Source: Thermoanaerobaculia bacterium
Lineage (GTDB): Bacteria; Acidobacteriota; Thermoanaerobaculia; Multivoradales; UBA5704
Direction of reading: 5' to 3'
NCBI GenBank assembly: GCA_025937035.1
Contig: JAICSG010000182.1
Span: forward strand, 1-7,425
Length of the DNA: 7,425 nucleotides
The position numbers and the translations under genes were made by a program. Below, in pieces: positions 1 to 5,924 of the stretch; position 1 is the stretch's first letter; each line of letters opens with the position of its first letter. A model generated the notes under the pieces. The model was given only the letters and a program-made list of their open reading frames with translations, had not been told where the DNA came from and searched no databases.

Positions 1-37
1 GCTGCGGAGCCGGCCCAGCTCGCGCAAGGCGGCATGG

Positions 38-247
38 ATGGACCTGATCCTCCTCTTGACCGCCATTCTGGTCCTCGCCTCCCTGCACCTTTTCCCAATC
101 CGGCTGGTGGGCCCGCCGGAAGCCCCGCGGGCCGCCGTCCCTCTCGGCGCGGCGCTCGCGCGGGCGAGGGTGGTGTGCCATCTGCCCCTGGTGGTGGACC
201 TCTTCGGAATCTTCACCTGCGGGCTGATGGCTTGCGTCTGGGAGTGA
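38..247 (+). CDS. Small hydrophobic protein, possibly membrane-bound; may be the 3' end of a longer gene
   Basis: This 69-residue ORF is rich in hydrophobic residues. Residues 3-20 (LILLLTAILVLASLHLFP) look like one membrane helix, and residues 50-68 (LPLVVDLFGIFTCGLMACV) like a second. Third codon positions are nearly all G or C, as expected for a real gene in this genome. The ATG at 38 has an AAGGCGG stretch (26-32) five bases upstream, a usable ribosome-binding site. However, the same frame stays open, with equally GC-rich third positions, back to base 2, so this may be the C-terminus of a gene that begins outside the window. I do not recognise a family. The next 284 bases hold no convincing gene. 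It could be an independent two-helix peptide or a truncated membrane-protein tail. Confidence 0.5.
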   Translation: MDLILLLTAILVLASLHLFPIRLVGPPEAPRAAVPLGAALARARVVCHLPLVVDLFGIFTCGLMACVWE

Positions 248-531
248 GGCTTCGTCGGGGCCGCTAGGAGGAGAGGCAGAAGCGCCGGGAAGAGGAGGAA
301 TCCCTCGCCCTCGATCAGTTCTGAGAACACCTGCCCTGCATCTGCACGCCTTGCGGCAAAATCGAGTGCCGCGCCTGACCCTCCCTCCGGTCCTTCGCCG
401 GATCTCCCTGGATCGCCGAGCCGGCGGTCCCCTTGTACCGGAGCAAGAGGCGGCGCGCACCTTGATTTATAGGACCGTCGTGGGCTCCCTCCACGGCGGC
501 CGGACGAAAACGGACGAGAAAGGAGCATGCC
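248..531. other. Intergenic region without a supported gene
   Basis: No ORF with a start codon, ribosome site and plausible protein is visible here. Purine-rich Shine-Dalgarno-like runs occur at about 267-275 and 290-299 but have no start codon at a useful distance. In frame 1, directly after the TAG at 265-267, a charged stretch (ERQKRREEEESLALDQF) and then a cysteine-containing stretch (CICTPCGKIECRA) are readable, separated by a stop, with no start. They may be remnants or chance. A short AT-rich patch (GATTTATAGGA, 464-474) lies about 60 bases before the next gene and could be a -10 region, but no matching -35 is spaced correctly. Confidence 0.4.
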
Positions 532-732
532 ATGCGCAGATTCCTCCAACTGGCGACGGTACTCCTGATGGCGACGGTCGCGGCCGGGTCGCTGCACGCG
601 ACGGTCAGCACGCCGCACGCCATTCCGGCGGTTGCCGCCGCTCCGCAGGCCGCCGTAATCTGCGTCCTGCCGCGGTGCGACGGCTCCTACTGTCGGGCGA
701 GCAACGGCTGCTGGGTCTGCTGTACGAGTTGA
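532..732 (+). CDS. Secreted small cysteine-rich peptide (66 residues)
   Basis: The ATG at 532 follows GAGAAAGGAG (516-525) with six bases between, a strong ribosome site. The protein starts with a Sec-type signal peptide: MRRF, a hydrophobic core at about residues 5-19, and a likely cut after SLHA (residues 20-23). A linker rich in Ala and Pro (24-42) follows. The last 23 residues carry six cysteines (44, 49, 54, 60, 63, 64) spaced C-x4-C-x4-C-x5-C-x2-C-C. Six cysteines in an exported peptide suggest up to three disulfides. I do not recognise a named family; a small disulfide-rich effector, a bacteriocin-like peptide or an envelope peptide are all possible. No export, immunity or modification genes sit next to it. 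It converges with the NTF2-like gene. Confidence 0.72.
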   Translation: MRRFLQLATVLLMATVAAGSLHATVSTPHAIPAVAAAPQAAVICVLPRCDGSYCRASNGCWVCCTS

Positions 733-738
733 CCGGCC

Positions 739-778
739 GACCGGGGGCGCTGCATCATCACCTGTCCGGCGCCCGGTC
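739..778 (+). terminator. Candidate hairpin terminator behind the six-cysteine peptide gene
   Basis: GACCGG (739-744) pairs with CCGGTC (773-778), and GCGC (747-750) pairs with GCGC (769-772). This gives a ten-pair GC stem with a two-base bulge and an 18-base loop, starting seven bases after the TGA of the peptide gene. No T-run follows, so it would be a weak or Rho-assisted stop, or an mRNA-stabilising 3' end. Confidence 0.35.
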
Positions 779-805
779 CTACGTTCAGAGCGCTGGGCCT
801 TCCAT

Positions 806-835
806 CTCCCCGCGAGCCCCAAGGCTCGCGAGGAG
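806..835. terminator. Strong GC hairpin in the convergent gap, possible bidirectional terminator
   Basis: CGCGAGCC (811-818) and GGCTCGCG (823-830) form a perfect eight-pair stem around the loop CCAA. One mismatch further out, CTCC (806-809) pairs with GGAG (832-835). The hairpin lies between the stop codons of two convergent genes (732 and 855), where a shared terminator would be expected. There is no T-run on either side. Confidence 0.45.
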
Positions 836-846
836 GTTCGGCTCCG

Positions 847-863
847 CCGGCCCCTCAGGCCGG
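847..863 (-). repeat. GC hairpin spanning the stop codon of the NTF2-like gene
   Basis: CCGGCC (847-852) pairs with GGCCGG (858-863) around a five-base loop that contains the stop codon (complement of 855-857). With the hairpin at 806-835 it forms a tandem pair at the 3' end of the minus-strand transcript. It may protect or terminate that mRNA. Confidence 0.3.
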
Positions 864-1256
864 GCTGCCCATCACCCGCAGGGTCTTGATGAGATCGCCT
901 TCGAAGGTGAAGTGGTTGGTGTTGAAGGGCATGACCACGCGGGAGCCGTCGGGGCTGACGATGGTCATTTTCTGCTCGGTGACCGCGCGGTTGCCATCGA
1001 TGATGACCGCGAAGATCTCGGGCTCGATGTGCGGGTAGTCCTGGAAGAGCTTGGCGTAGAAGCCGCGGATGGCCTCCTTGCCGGAGAAGGGCTCCGGCGC
1101 CACCACGAAGGTGGCGAAGGCGTCGTCGGTGAACATCGCGACGACCTCCTCCAGTTGATTGCTGTGCGCATACTTGAAGTACTGGTCGACCAGCTCGGCG
1201 TAGTGCTTCCGGCTGTGGGTGGAGTGCTCTAGGGCCTGATCGTTGTCCTGCGACAT
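855..1256 (-). CDS. NTF2/SnoaL-like fold protein
   Basis: The protein has 133 residues, the usual size of single-domain NTF2-like (SnoaL-type) alpha/beta-barrel proteins. An N-terminal helix with HYAELVDQYFKYAHSNQLEEVVAMF (residues 18-42) leads to FTDDAFATFV, then the family-typical FSGKEAIRGFYAKLF (57-71). Beta strands with IFAVIIDGNRAVTEQKMT (81-98) and NTNHFTFEGDLIKTLRVM (112-129) close the cone. Such proteins are enzymes (cyclases, isomerases, dehydratases) or ligand-binding proteins; the sequence does not show which. There is no signal peptide, so it is probably cytoplasmic. I chose the ATG at 1256 because AGAGGAGAA sits just upstream at the right spacing. A longer reading to 1373 adds 39 residues unlike the family and has no ribosome site. 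The gene lies 126 bp downstream of the regulator on the same strand, so co-transcription is possible. Confidence 0.85.
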   Translation of the reverse strand: MSQDNDQALEHSTHSRKHYAELVDQYFKYAHSNQLEEVVAMFTDDAFATFVVAPEPFSGKEAIRGFYAKLFQDYPHIEPEIFAVIIDGNRAVTEQKMTIVSPDGSRVVMPFNTNHFTFEGDLIKTLRVMGSPA

Positions 1257-1382
1257 GATGTTCTCCTCTGCTGCGGACTGCTGAAATCCTGGAAGCGACC
1301 GGCGCACCATGCGGGATCGCGTCGGAAGCGGGCTGTTACCGGCCCTGCCAGGGTACCCAACGCTTCGCGCCACCGGCTCCCC

Positions 1383-4172
1383 TCACCGTTTGAAGCCCGT
1401 GGCTCTCTCCGCCTTTCGCGCGATCAGCAGGTACCCCTTCGCCTGCGCCTCCCGCGCCAGCTCCTGGAGCCGCTTCTGGCCCGCGCCGTCTCCGGGATGC
1501 TCCTTGAGGCCGATCTCGCCCAGCACGAGCCTCGCCTCCAGGATGAAAGCCGGAGCGCGCGCTTTCTCCGCTCTCTCGCGCGCGGCTTCGGCGAGCTCGC
1601 GCGCCTTCGCGAGGTGGCCGGCGGCGGTCTCGACGCGGCCTTGAGCGAGAAGGACGAAGAGGTTGGGCTGGCTCTGCCGGTTCCCCTGGAGGACGGCGCG
1701 CGCCTTCTCGCAGTCCGCTTCCGCCGCCGCGGTCTGACCCAGAGCCACCTCGGCCAGGGCGCCGGTGGCGAGCGCCAGGGCGGTGTTGCCCGATTGGTGC
1801 ATCGCCGGAAAGGCCTGGCCCGAGCTCCGGGCGAGCGCCAACGCCTCCGCCGGACGCCCCTGCTCGTTGCGCACCGACGCCAGGCCCAGTCCCGTCTGCG
1901 CGGCGGCGTCCTCCTCTCCCGCCTTCCGGTGGGCGGCGAGCGCCTCCTGGAGGAGGCGGTCCGCCTCGTCCAGACGTCCCTGGGCGAGGAGCACCGCCGC
2001 CAGGTCCTCCTGGCGCCGGGCCACGCCGCCGGGGTCGTGCAGGCTCCGGCTCATCTCCAGCGCCTCGCGGTAGCCCTGCGCCGCCGCCTCCAGGTCCCCC
2101 GCGGCCAGACGGGTGTCGGCCAGGGAGGCGATGCAGAAGGCCGTGTACTCGCGGTCGCCGATCTCGCGGCTGATCGCCAGGGCCTCGATCTGCATCCGGA
2201 GAGCTTTCTCGATCTCCCCCTGGTCGGCGAGGACGTTGCCGATCGCTCCCAGCCCCCAGACGACGGCCCGGCGGTCGCCGGTCTCGCGGCTCAACGCGAG
2301 CTCCCTTTCGGCGCTCCGCAGCGATTCGTCGACATCGCCGCGCATCCAGCTCGCGTTGGCGATGTCGCTCCAGACGTGCGCCTCCCCCTTGCGGTTGCCG
2401 ATGTGCTCGAAGGTGGCGAGAGCCTGGCGGTAGCCGGCGAGCGCGCCGTCGTAGTCGCCGCGGTCCCCCCGGGCGTTGGCGATCCCCAACAGAGCGCGCG
2501 CCTCGGCGGTGGCGTCCCCCAGGGGGGGGAAGAGGCGGGGCGCCGCCAGGCGGGGGCCAGGAGCGGCCGGCTCCTGGCCGAGGCTCCCCTCGGCGCCGGC
2601 CTCTTCCAGCAGCGCCTTGCCCCGCAGCAGGTCGAGGTGCCGGGCGCGGGCCGTGGCGGCGGCGCGCCGGGCGCTCGCGAGCTGCCGCGGCCAGTCGGAG
2701 AGCGCGCCGCTGGCGGCGGCCTCGGCCAGGTCGAGGCGCGGGTCCTGGCTGGCCGGCGGGCGCAGCTTCCGCAGCTCGGCAATCACCCCCAGCGCGTCCG
2801 CCGCCTTGCCCCCCGCCGTCAGCGTGCGCGCCAGGCTCAGGCCGTATTCGAGGTTGTCCGGGAAGAAGGCGAGGAGGGAGCGGTCCGTGGTAGAGGCGGT
2901 CGTCCAGTCCTTCCGGGCTTCCGCGAGGCCGGCGGTGATCTCCAACTGCTGGGCGCGGCTGAGGCTCCCGGACAGCGCCAGGGCCCGCTTCGCCTCGGCC
3001 ACCGCCAACGGATCGTAGCCCAGGGCCAGGAGCGCCTGGCTCAGCGCCACATGGGCCAGGGGGAAGGTCTCCTCGACCGCGACCGCCTGCTCCAGGAGCG
3101 GCCGGGCGCCCAGTGCGTCGGACTGTCGCAGCTTCTCCAGCCCTTCCGCGTACAGGCGGGCCGCCTCCGGATGGACCGGGAGCGCGGCGACGGCGGCGGC
3201 GGTCGTGTTTTGGGATGACGGCGGCTCCACCCCCAGACGTTTCCGGAGCCGGGCCGAGGCGTCGTCCACGAGGGAGAAAAGATGGCTCGCGGCGCCCGTC
3301 CCCGAGACCGTGCCGAGGGTCTCCCCCGTGGCGGTGCTCTGGAGGACCACGTCCAGGCGCAGGACCCCGCCGTCCGGACCCGGCAACGACAGGTACGAAC
3401 CCTGGATCACGTAGTCGGCCGCGAGCTGCCAGCGGGCCGCGGCGAGCGCGTCGCGGCCCAACACGCCTGGCGCCGGCGGCAGGGAGCGGGCGAGCCGCTG
3501 GGCGTCGGCGCCTGGGACCAGCCGCAGCCGCTCGCCAGCGGCGAGGTCGGCGCTCATCATCTCCGTCAGCGCCGTCGAGAGCCACTCGGAGTCGCTCCGC
3601 CGCGACAGGTTGGCGAAGCCCAGCACCACCACCGAGGCGCGCGCCGGCGCCCCGGGCCGGCCGGCCAGGAGCCGGGACGGCGGACGCGCGTGGGGGAGGA
3701 ACGTCGAGAGGGTCACGAGGAGGACGAGGATCGCCACCGCCGCCATCCCGGGGAGGAGCCCGCGAGGGTACGGCGCCCACAGCGGATCGGGAAGCGCCGG
3801 TGGAGGAGGCCCGAGGGTATCTTCTTCCGCCGGCGCCGCCGGATCGAGGCGCTCGACCGGCGCCACGAAGCGGTAGCCGATCCGCGGCACGGTCTCGATG
3901 AAGAGGGTCTCGCCGCCGGTCTCCGCGAGCGCCTTGCGGATCAGCCAGACGTTCTTGGCGAGGGTGCTCTCCTCGACCACCGAATCCGGCCAGAGCTTCG
4001 CCAGCAGCTCCTCCTTGGGGACCAGATGGCCCGCCCGCTCGACCAGGTAGAGCAGGGTATCGAAGACCCGCGGCTTGAGCGGCACGGCGGCGCCGCCGGC
4101 CAGCAGCCGGCGCTCCCGGACCTCCAGGGTGTGGCTTCCGAAGCGGTATCTCTCGGGCTCGAGCTCACTCAA
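1383..4172 (-). CDS. Membrane-anchored CadC-type winged-helix regulator with TolB-like and TPR domains
   Basis: The protein has 929 residues counted from a TTG start. Residues 7-106 form an OmpR/CadC-type winged-helix DNA-binding domain, with LKPRVFDTLLYLVERAGHLV, then the recognition-helix region EESTLAKNVWLIRKAL (67-82) and the wing TVPRIGYRFVAPV. A Pro-rich linker leads to one membrane helix (138-159, GLLPGMAAVAILVLLVTLST). The DNA-binding part would be cytoplasmic and the rest periplasmic, as in CadC. Residues 181-317 (VVVLGFANLS, EWLSTALTEMMSADLA, DYVIQGSYL) resemble the TolB/FlgO-like domain found next to such regulators. Irregular helical repeats at 335-520 are followed by eight TPR-like units, with a conserved Gly every 40 residues from 572 to 852. 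The closing GEIGL...ARKA segment is typical of these TPR proteins. Known family role: one-component signal-to-promoter regulation. The ligand is unknown. Its gene is divergent from the lipoprotein gene. Confidence 0.88.
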   Translation of the reverse strand: MSELEPERYRFGSHTLEVRERRLLAGGAAVPLKPRVFDTLLYLVERAGHLVPKEELLAKLWPDSVVEESTLAKNVWLIRKALAETGGETLFIETVPRIGYRFVAPVERLDPAAPAEEDTLGPPPPALPDPLWAPYPRGLLPGMAAVAILVLLVTLSTFLPHARPPSRLLAGRPGAPARASVVVLGFANLSRRSDSEWLSTALTEMMSADLAAGERLRLVPGADAQRLARSLPPAPGVLGRDALAAARWQLAADYVIQGSYLSLPGPDGGVLRLDVVLQSTATGETLGTVSGTGAASHLFSLVDDASARLRKRLGVEPPSSQNTTAAAVAALPVHPEAARLYAEGLEKLRQSDALGARPLLEQAVAVEETFPLAHVALSQALLALGYDPLAVAEAKRALALSGSLSRAQQLEITAGLAEARKDWTTASTTDRSLLAFFPDNLEYGLSLARTLTAGGKAADALGVIAELRKLRPPASQDPRLDLAEAAASGALSDWPRQLASARRAAATARARHLDLLRGKALLEEAGAEGSLGQEPAAPGPRLAAPRLFPPLGDATAEARALLGIANARGDRGDYDGALAGYRQALATFEHIGNRKGEAHVWSDIANASWMRGDVDESLRSAERELALSRETGDRRAVVWGLGAIGNVLADQGEIEKALRMQIEALAISREIGDREYTAFCIASLADTRLAAGDLEAAAQGYREALEMSRSLHDPGGVARRQEDLAAVLLAQGRLDEADRLLQEALAAHRKAGEEDAAAQTGLGLASVRNEQGRPAEALALARSSGQAFPAMHQSGNTALALATGALAEVALGQTAAAEADCEKARAVLQGNRQSQPNLFVLLAQGRVETAAGHLAKARELAEAARERAEKARAPAFILEARLVLGEIGLKEHPGDGAGQKRLQELAREAQAKGYLLIARKAERATGFKR

Positions 4173-4180
4173 TCCAATCG

Positions 4181-4185
4181 TCTCC
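4181..4185 (-). promoter_or_regulatory. Ribosome-binding site fixing the TTG start of the regulator
   Basis: On the minus strand GGAGA lies eight bases before the TTG at 4172-4170. The protein then begins (M)SELEPERYRFGSHTLEVRE, the normal N-terminus of winged-helix regulators. The nearest in-frame ATGs (at 4361 and downstream of it, before 4280) would put the start inside the divergent lipoprotein gene and add residues unrelated to the family. Confidence 0.6.
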
Positions 4186-4191
4186 GGCCAC

Positions 4192-4270
4192 GGCGAACGA
4201 ACGGCGAAGAAACGGGGAACGTTCGCCCAGGACAATCTTAGCGTCTGGGCCCTACTCTGCCCGCGAACGA
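4192..4270. promoter_or_regulatory. Divergent control region with repeated GCGAAC-type motifs, candidate operators
   Basis: The 115-bp gap between the regulator start (4172) and the lipoprotein start (4288) carries GGCGAACGA (4192-4200), GGCGAAGAA (4203-4211), the inverted copy CGTTCGCC (4220-4227) and CGCGAACGA (4262-4270). GGCGAACG at 4192-4199 and CGTTCGCC at 4220-4227 form a perfect eight-base inverted repeat with a 20-base spacer. OmpR-type winged helices usually bind repeated half-sites, so these are plausible binding sites for the adjacent regulator. The hexamer GACAAT (4231-4236) could be a weak -10 toward the lipoprotein, but no good -35 is visible. The assignment is inference. Confidence 0.4.
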
Positions 4271-4287
4271 CAGAGGAGGAGGTTCTC

Positions 4288-5085
4288 ATGCAACGAGCTT
4301 TCGACTCCCGGTCCCCGGTCCTCAGCGTGGCGAGCCTCATCCTGGCGCTGCTCGCCGCCACGGCCTGCCAGCAGGCGTCTCAGTCTTCGCCGGCGGGCTC
4401 CACCCAGACGTCGAGCACCGACTCCCAGGCCGCCCCGCAGGTGGCCTCGGGGGCGGCCGCGCCCACCGCCGCGCCCCCCCAGGTCCAGGTCTGCCAGCTC
4501 CTCTCGGCCGCGGAGGTGGGGGCGGTCATGGGCAGGACCCTGGTCCAGGACGGCTGCTCCTATGGCCTCGATCCCGCCGCCAAGGAGAAGGAGATGGCCG
4601 CGGGCCAGGAGCGGATGGCGGAGGCTTCCAAGCATGCCTCGGCCGGCGACATGAGCGGCTTCGCGAAGGGGATGATGCAGGCCCAGCAGAAGATGGGGAG
4701 CACCCTCGGAGATCAGATGAAGATCGATGTCGACGCCCGCCGCGAGAACCAGACCGAGGAGGACGTGAAGGCGATCTACGCCAAGACCAGCTCGACGGTG
4801 CGGGGCGCCGTCGCTCCCTTGCAACCCGAGCAACGCGGCCTCAACGGCCTGCTCCAGGGGCTCGACGAGGTGAGCGGCGTGGGCGACTGGGCCTTCGCCA
4901 CCAACGTGGCCGCCGTGAACATGGGGATGGGCTTCTCGGAGCGCGGCCGCATCCTGGAGGCCCGCAAGGGCCCCTGGCGCGTGACCGTGAGCGGCACCGT
5001 GGGGCCCGACCCCGGCGCCGAGGCCCTCGACAACAAGCTGGCCGGCGTGGCCCGCGCCCTGATCGCCAAGCTCCCGGCCGATTGA
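4288..5085 (+). CDS. Probable lipoprotein with DUF3558-like sequence pattern
   Basis: The protein has 265 residues. The ATG at 4288 follows GAGGAGGAGG (4273-4282) by five bases. A signal peptide (residues 10-26) ends in a lipobox-like LAATAC with Cys27 as the probable lipidated residue, so the protein should sit on an envelope membrane. Residues 28-66 are a low-complexity Ser/Thr/Ala/Pro linker. The folded part opens with VCQLLSAAEVGAVMGRTL and then GCSYGLD (about 68-95). Near the end are EVSGVGDWAFATN (194-206) and a Lys/Arg-bearing strand pair. This order (Cys-x-LL plus E-V, Cys-S-Y, G-V-G-D-x-A) is like DUF3558-type and related lipoproteins of unknown function. Cys69 and Cys90 may form a disulfide. 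A Met/Gln/Lys-rich helical insert (about 97-140) separates the halves. It probably forms an operon with the next gene and may be controlled by the divergent regulator. The family assignment is tentative. Confidence 0.85.
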   Translation: MQRAFDSRSPVLSVASLILALLAATACQQASQSSPAGSTQTSSTDSQAAPQVASGAAAPTAAPPQVQVCQLLSAAEVGAVMGRTLVQDGCSYGLDPAAKEKEMAAGQERMAEASKHASAGDMSGFAKGMMQAQQKMGSTLGDQMKIDVDARRENQTEEDVKAIYAKTSSTVRGAVAPLQPEQRGLNGLLQGLDEVSGVGDWAFATNVAAVNMGMGFSERGRILEARKGPWRVTVSGTVGPDPGAEALDNKLAGVARALIAKLPAD

Positions 5086-5124
5086 TCCCGGCCGCTGGAG
5101 CCAGGGCATCCAAGGAGGAATCCG

Positions 5125-5691
5125 ATGAAAATGAGGAAAACCCACGGCAACCTGAGCCGGGCGAGCGCGATCGCCCTTCTGATCCTCACGCCCCTGGCGG
5201 TCCGCCCGGCGCGCGCCGCCGCCGTCGATCCGGCCTGCAAACCGGTGCTCGACTCCATAGCGAAGCAGTACTCGATGCCGGTTCACATCTATATGACGCA
5301 GGTTGCGGAGCTCCGCGGCGTCAAGCCCCGGAGCTCCGAAGCGATCTACGCCGGCGGCGCGATCTACGTCCAGGTGAGAGGAAAGTGGACGCGCAGCCCC
5401 ATGTCGCTGGAGAGGATGCGACAGCAGCGCGAGGAGAATATTCGCAACGCGAAGTCGATGAGCTGCCGCTATCTGCGCGACGAGGCGGTTGGCGGCGAGG
5501 CCGCGGCCGTCTACAGCTCCCAGAGCGAGACAGAGGACACGAAGTCGAGCGCGACCCTCTGGGTCTCCAAGCGCACCGGCCTCCCCTTGAAAAACGAGAT
5601 CGACATCGACAGCGGCGGTGGGCTGGGCAAGCAGCACGACTCGGTCCGCTACGACTACTCCAACGTGCGGCCGCCGGCAGGGGTGAGGTAG
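5125..5691 (+). CDS. Exported LolA-like protein of unknown function
   Basis: The protein has 188 residues. AAGGAGG (5112-5118) stands six bases before the ATG at 5125; a second ATG two codons later is less well placed. The N-terminus is a Sec signal peptide (KMRKTHGN, a hydrophobic stretch at about 14-26, then RPARA-AAV), with a probable cut near residues 31-33. The mature part has ACKPVLDSIAKQYSMPVHIYM, a KWTRSP motif (87-92), SCRYLRDEAVGGEAAAVYSS (113-132), LWVSKRTGLPLKNEIDID (145-162) and RYDYSNVRPP near the end. The W-[IV]-x-K-x-T-G-L-P-x-[KR] strand and the overall strand order are typical of LolA/LolB-like folds, which bind lipids or lipoproteins in the periplasm. The true ligand is unknown. 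Cys38 and Cys114 could pair. It lies 39 bp after the lipoprotein gene, so one transcript is likely. Confidence 0.83.
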   Translation: MKMRKTHGNLSRASAIALLILTPLAVRPARAAAVDPACKPVLDSIAKQYSMPVHIYMTQVAELRGVKPRSSEAIYAGGAIYVQVRGKWTRSPMSLERMRQQREENIRNAKSMSCRYLRDEAVGGEAAAVYSSQSETEDTKSSATLWVSKRTGLPLKNEIDIDSGGGLGKQHDSVRYDYSNVRPPAGVR

Positions 5692-5721
5692 GCCTGCTTT
5701 GCCCAGATTACGGGCGTCCGC

Positions 5722-5863
5722 CCCGCCCGGGCATGAATGCCCGGGCTACGATTCAACCGAAAAGCCGGGTAAACCCGGCTCCCGGAGGGGCGGCTCTGAC
5801 TTCGAAGCCGGCTTCAGCCGGCTTTCGTTTCCCACGTAGCCCGGGTATTCATGCCCGGGCGGG
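5722..5863. repeat. Nested palindromic element (REP/MITE-like) between genes
   Basis: Outer arms 5722-5750 and 5835-5863 are inverted copies matching at 28 of 29 bases. Each arm is itself a hairpin: GCCCGGGCA/TGCCCGGGC with loop TGAA (5725-5746), and the matching copy at 5839-5860 with one G-T pair. Inside lie two more hairpins, AGCCGGG-TAAA-CCCGGCT (5763-5780) and AAGCCGGC-TTCA-GCCGGCTT (5805-5824), which are also largely complementary to each other. The whole can fold as one long cruciform or as four separate stem-loops. It follows the LolA-like gene and could end its transcript. The form fits dispersed intergenic REP or MITE elements. No target-site duplication or transposase is visible. 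Confidence 0.8.
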
Positions 5864-5924
5864 AGCCGGCCCGAGCCCCGTTTCTCCGATAGACTCCAGC
5901 CTCACTCTACTCGGAGGAGATCCC

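Noticed and set aside
351..1232. Plus-strand open frame (293 codons) over the peptide and NTF2-like genes
   Set aside because: It covers two better-supported genes in other frames and has no ribosome site or domain.
1497..3218. Plus-strand open frame (573 codons) antisense to the regulator
   Set aside because: Antisense frames stay open in high-GC genes. The product has no family-like segment, and the real gene on the other strand explains the DNA.
1336..3780. Long minus-strand open frame (814 codons) overlapping the regulator
   Set aside because: Its translation is dominated by Arg, Gly, Pro and Ala with no domain, as expected for a shifted reading of a GC-rich gene. The overlapping frame has clear winged-helix and TPR features.
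3282..4241. Plus-strand open frame running into the divergent control region
   Set aside because: Its product is Arg/Gly/Glu-rich without structure, it has no ribosome site, and it is antisense to the DNA-binding domain of the regulator.
4252..5637. Minus-strand open frame (461 codons) across the lipoprotein and LolA-like genes
   Set aside because: The His/Arg/Gly/Leu-rich product is a typical antisense shadow. Both plus-strand genes have good ribosome sites and signal peptides.
5722..5863. CRISPR array or attachment site
   Set aside because: The repeats are inverted and nested, not direct repeats with equal unique spacers, and no integrase or cas gene is present.
5082..5924. N-terminal extension of the Cys-Gly-Cys protein back to 5082
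   Set aside because: The extension reads through the LolA-like gene in another frame and through the palindromic element. The ATG at 5925 has a strong ribosome site and starts a protein-like sequence.
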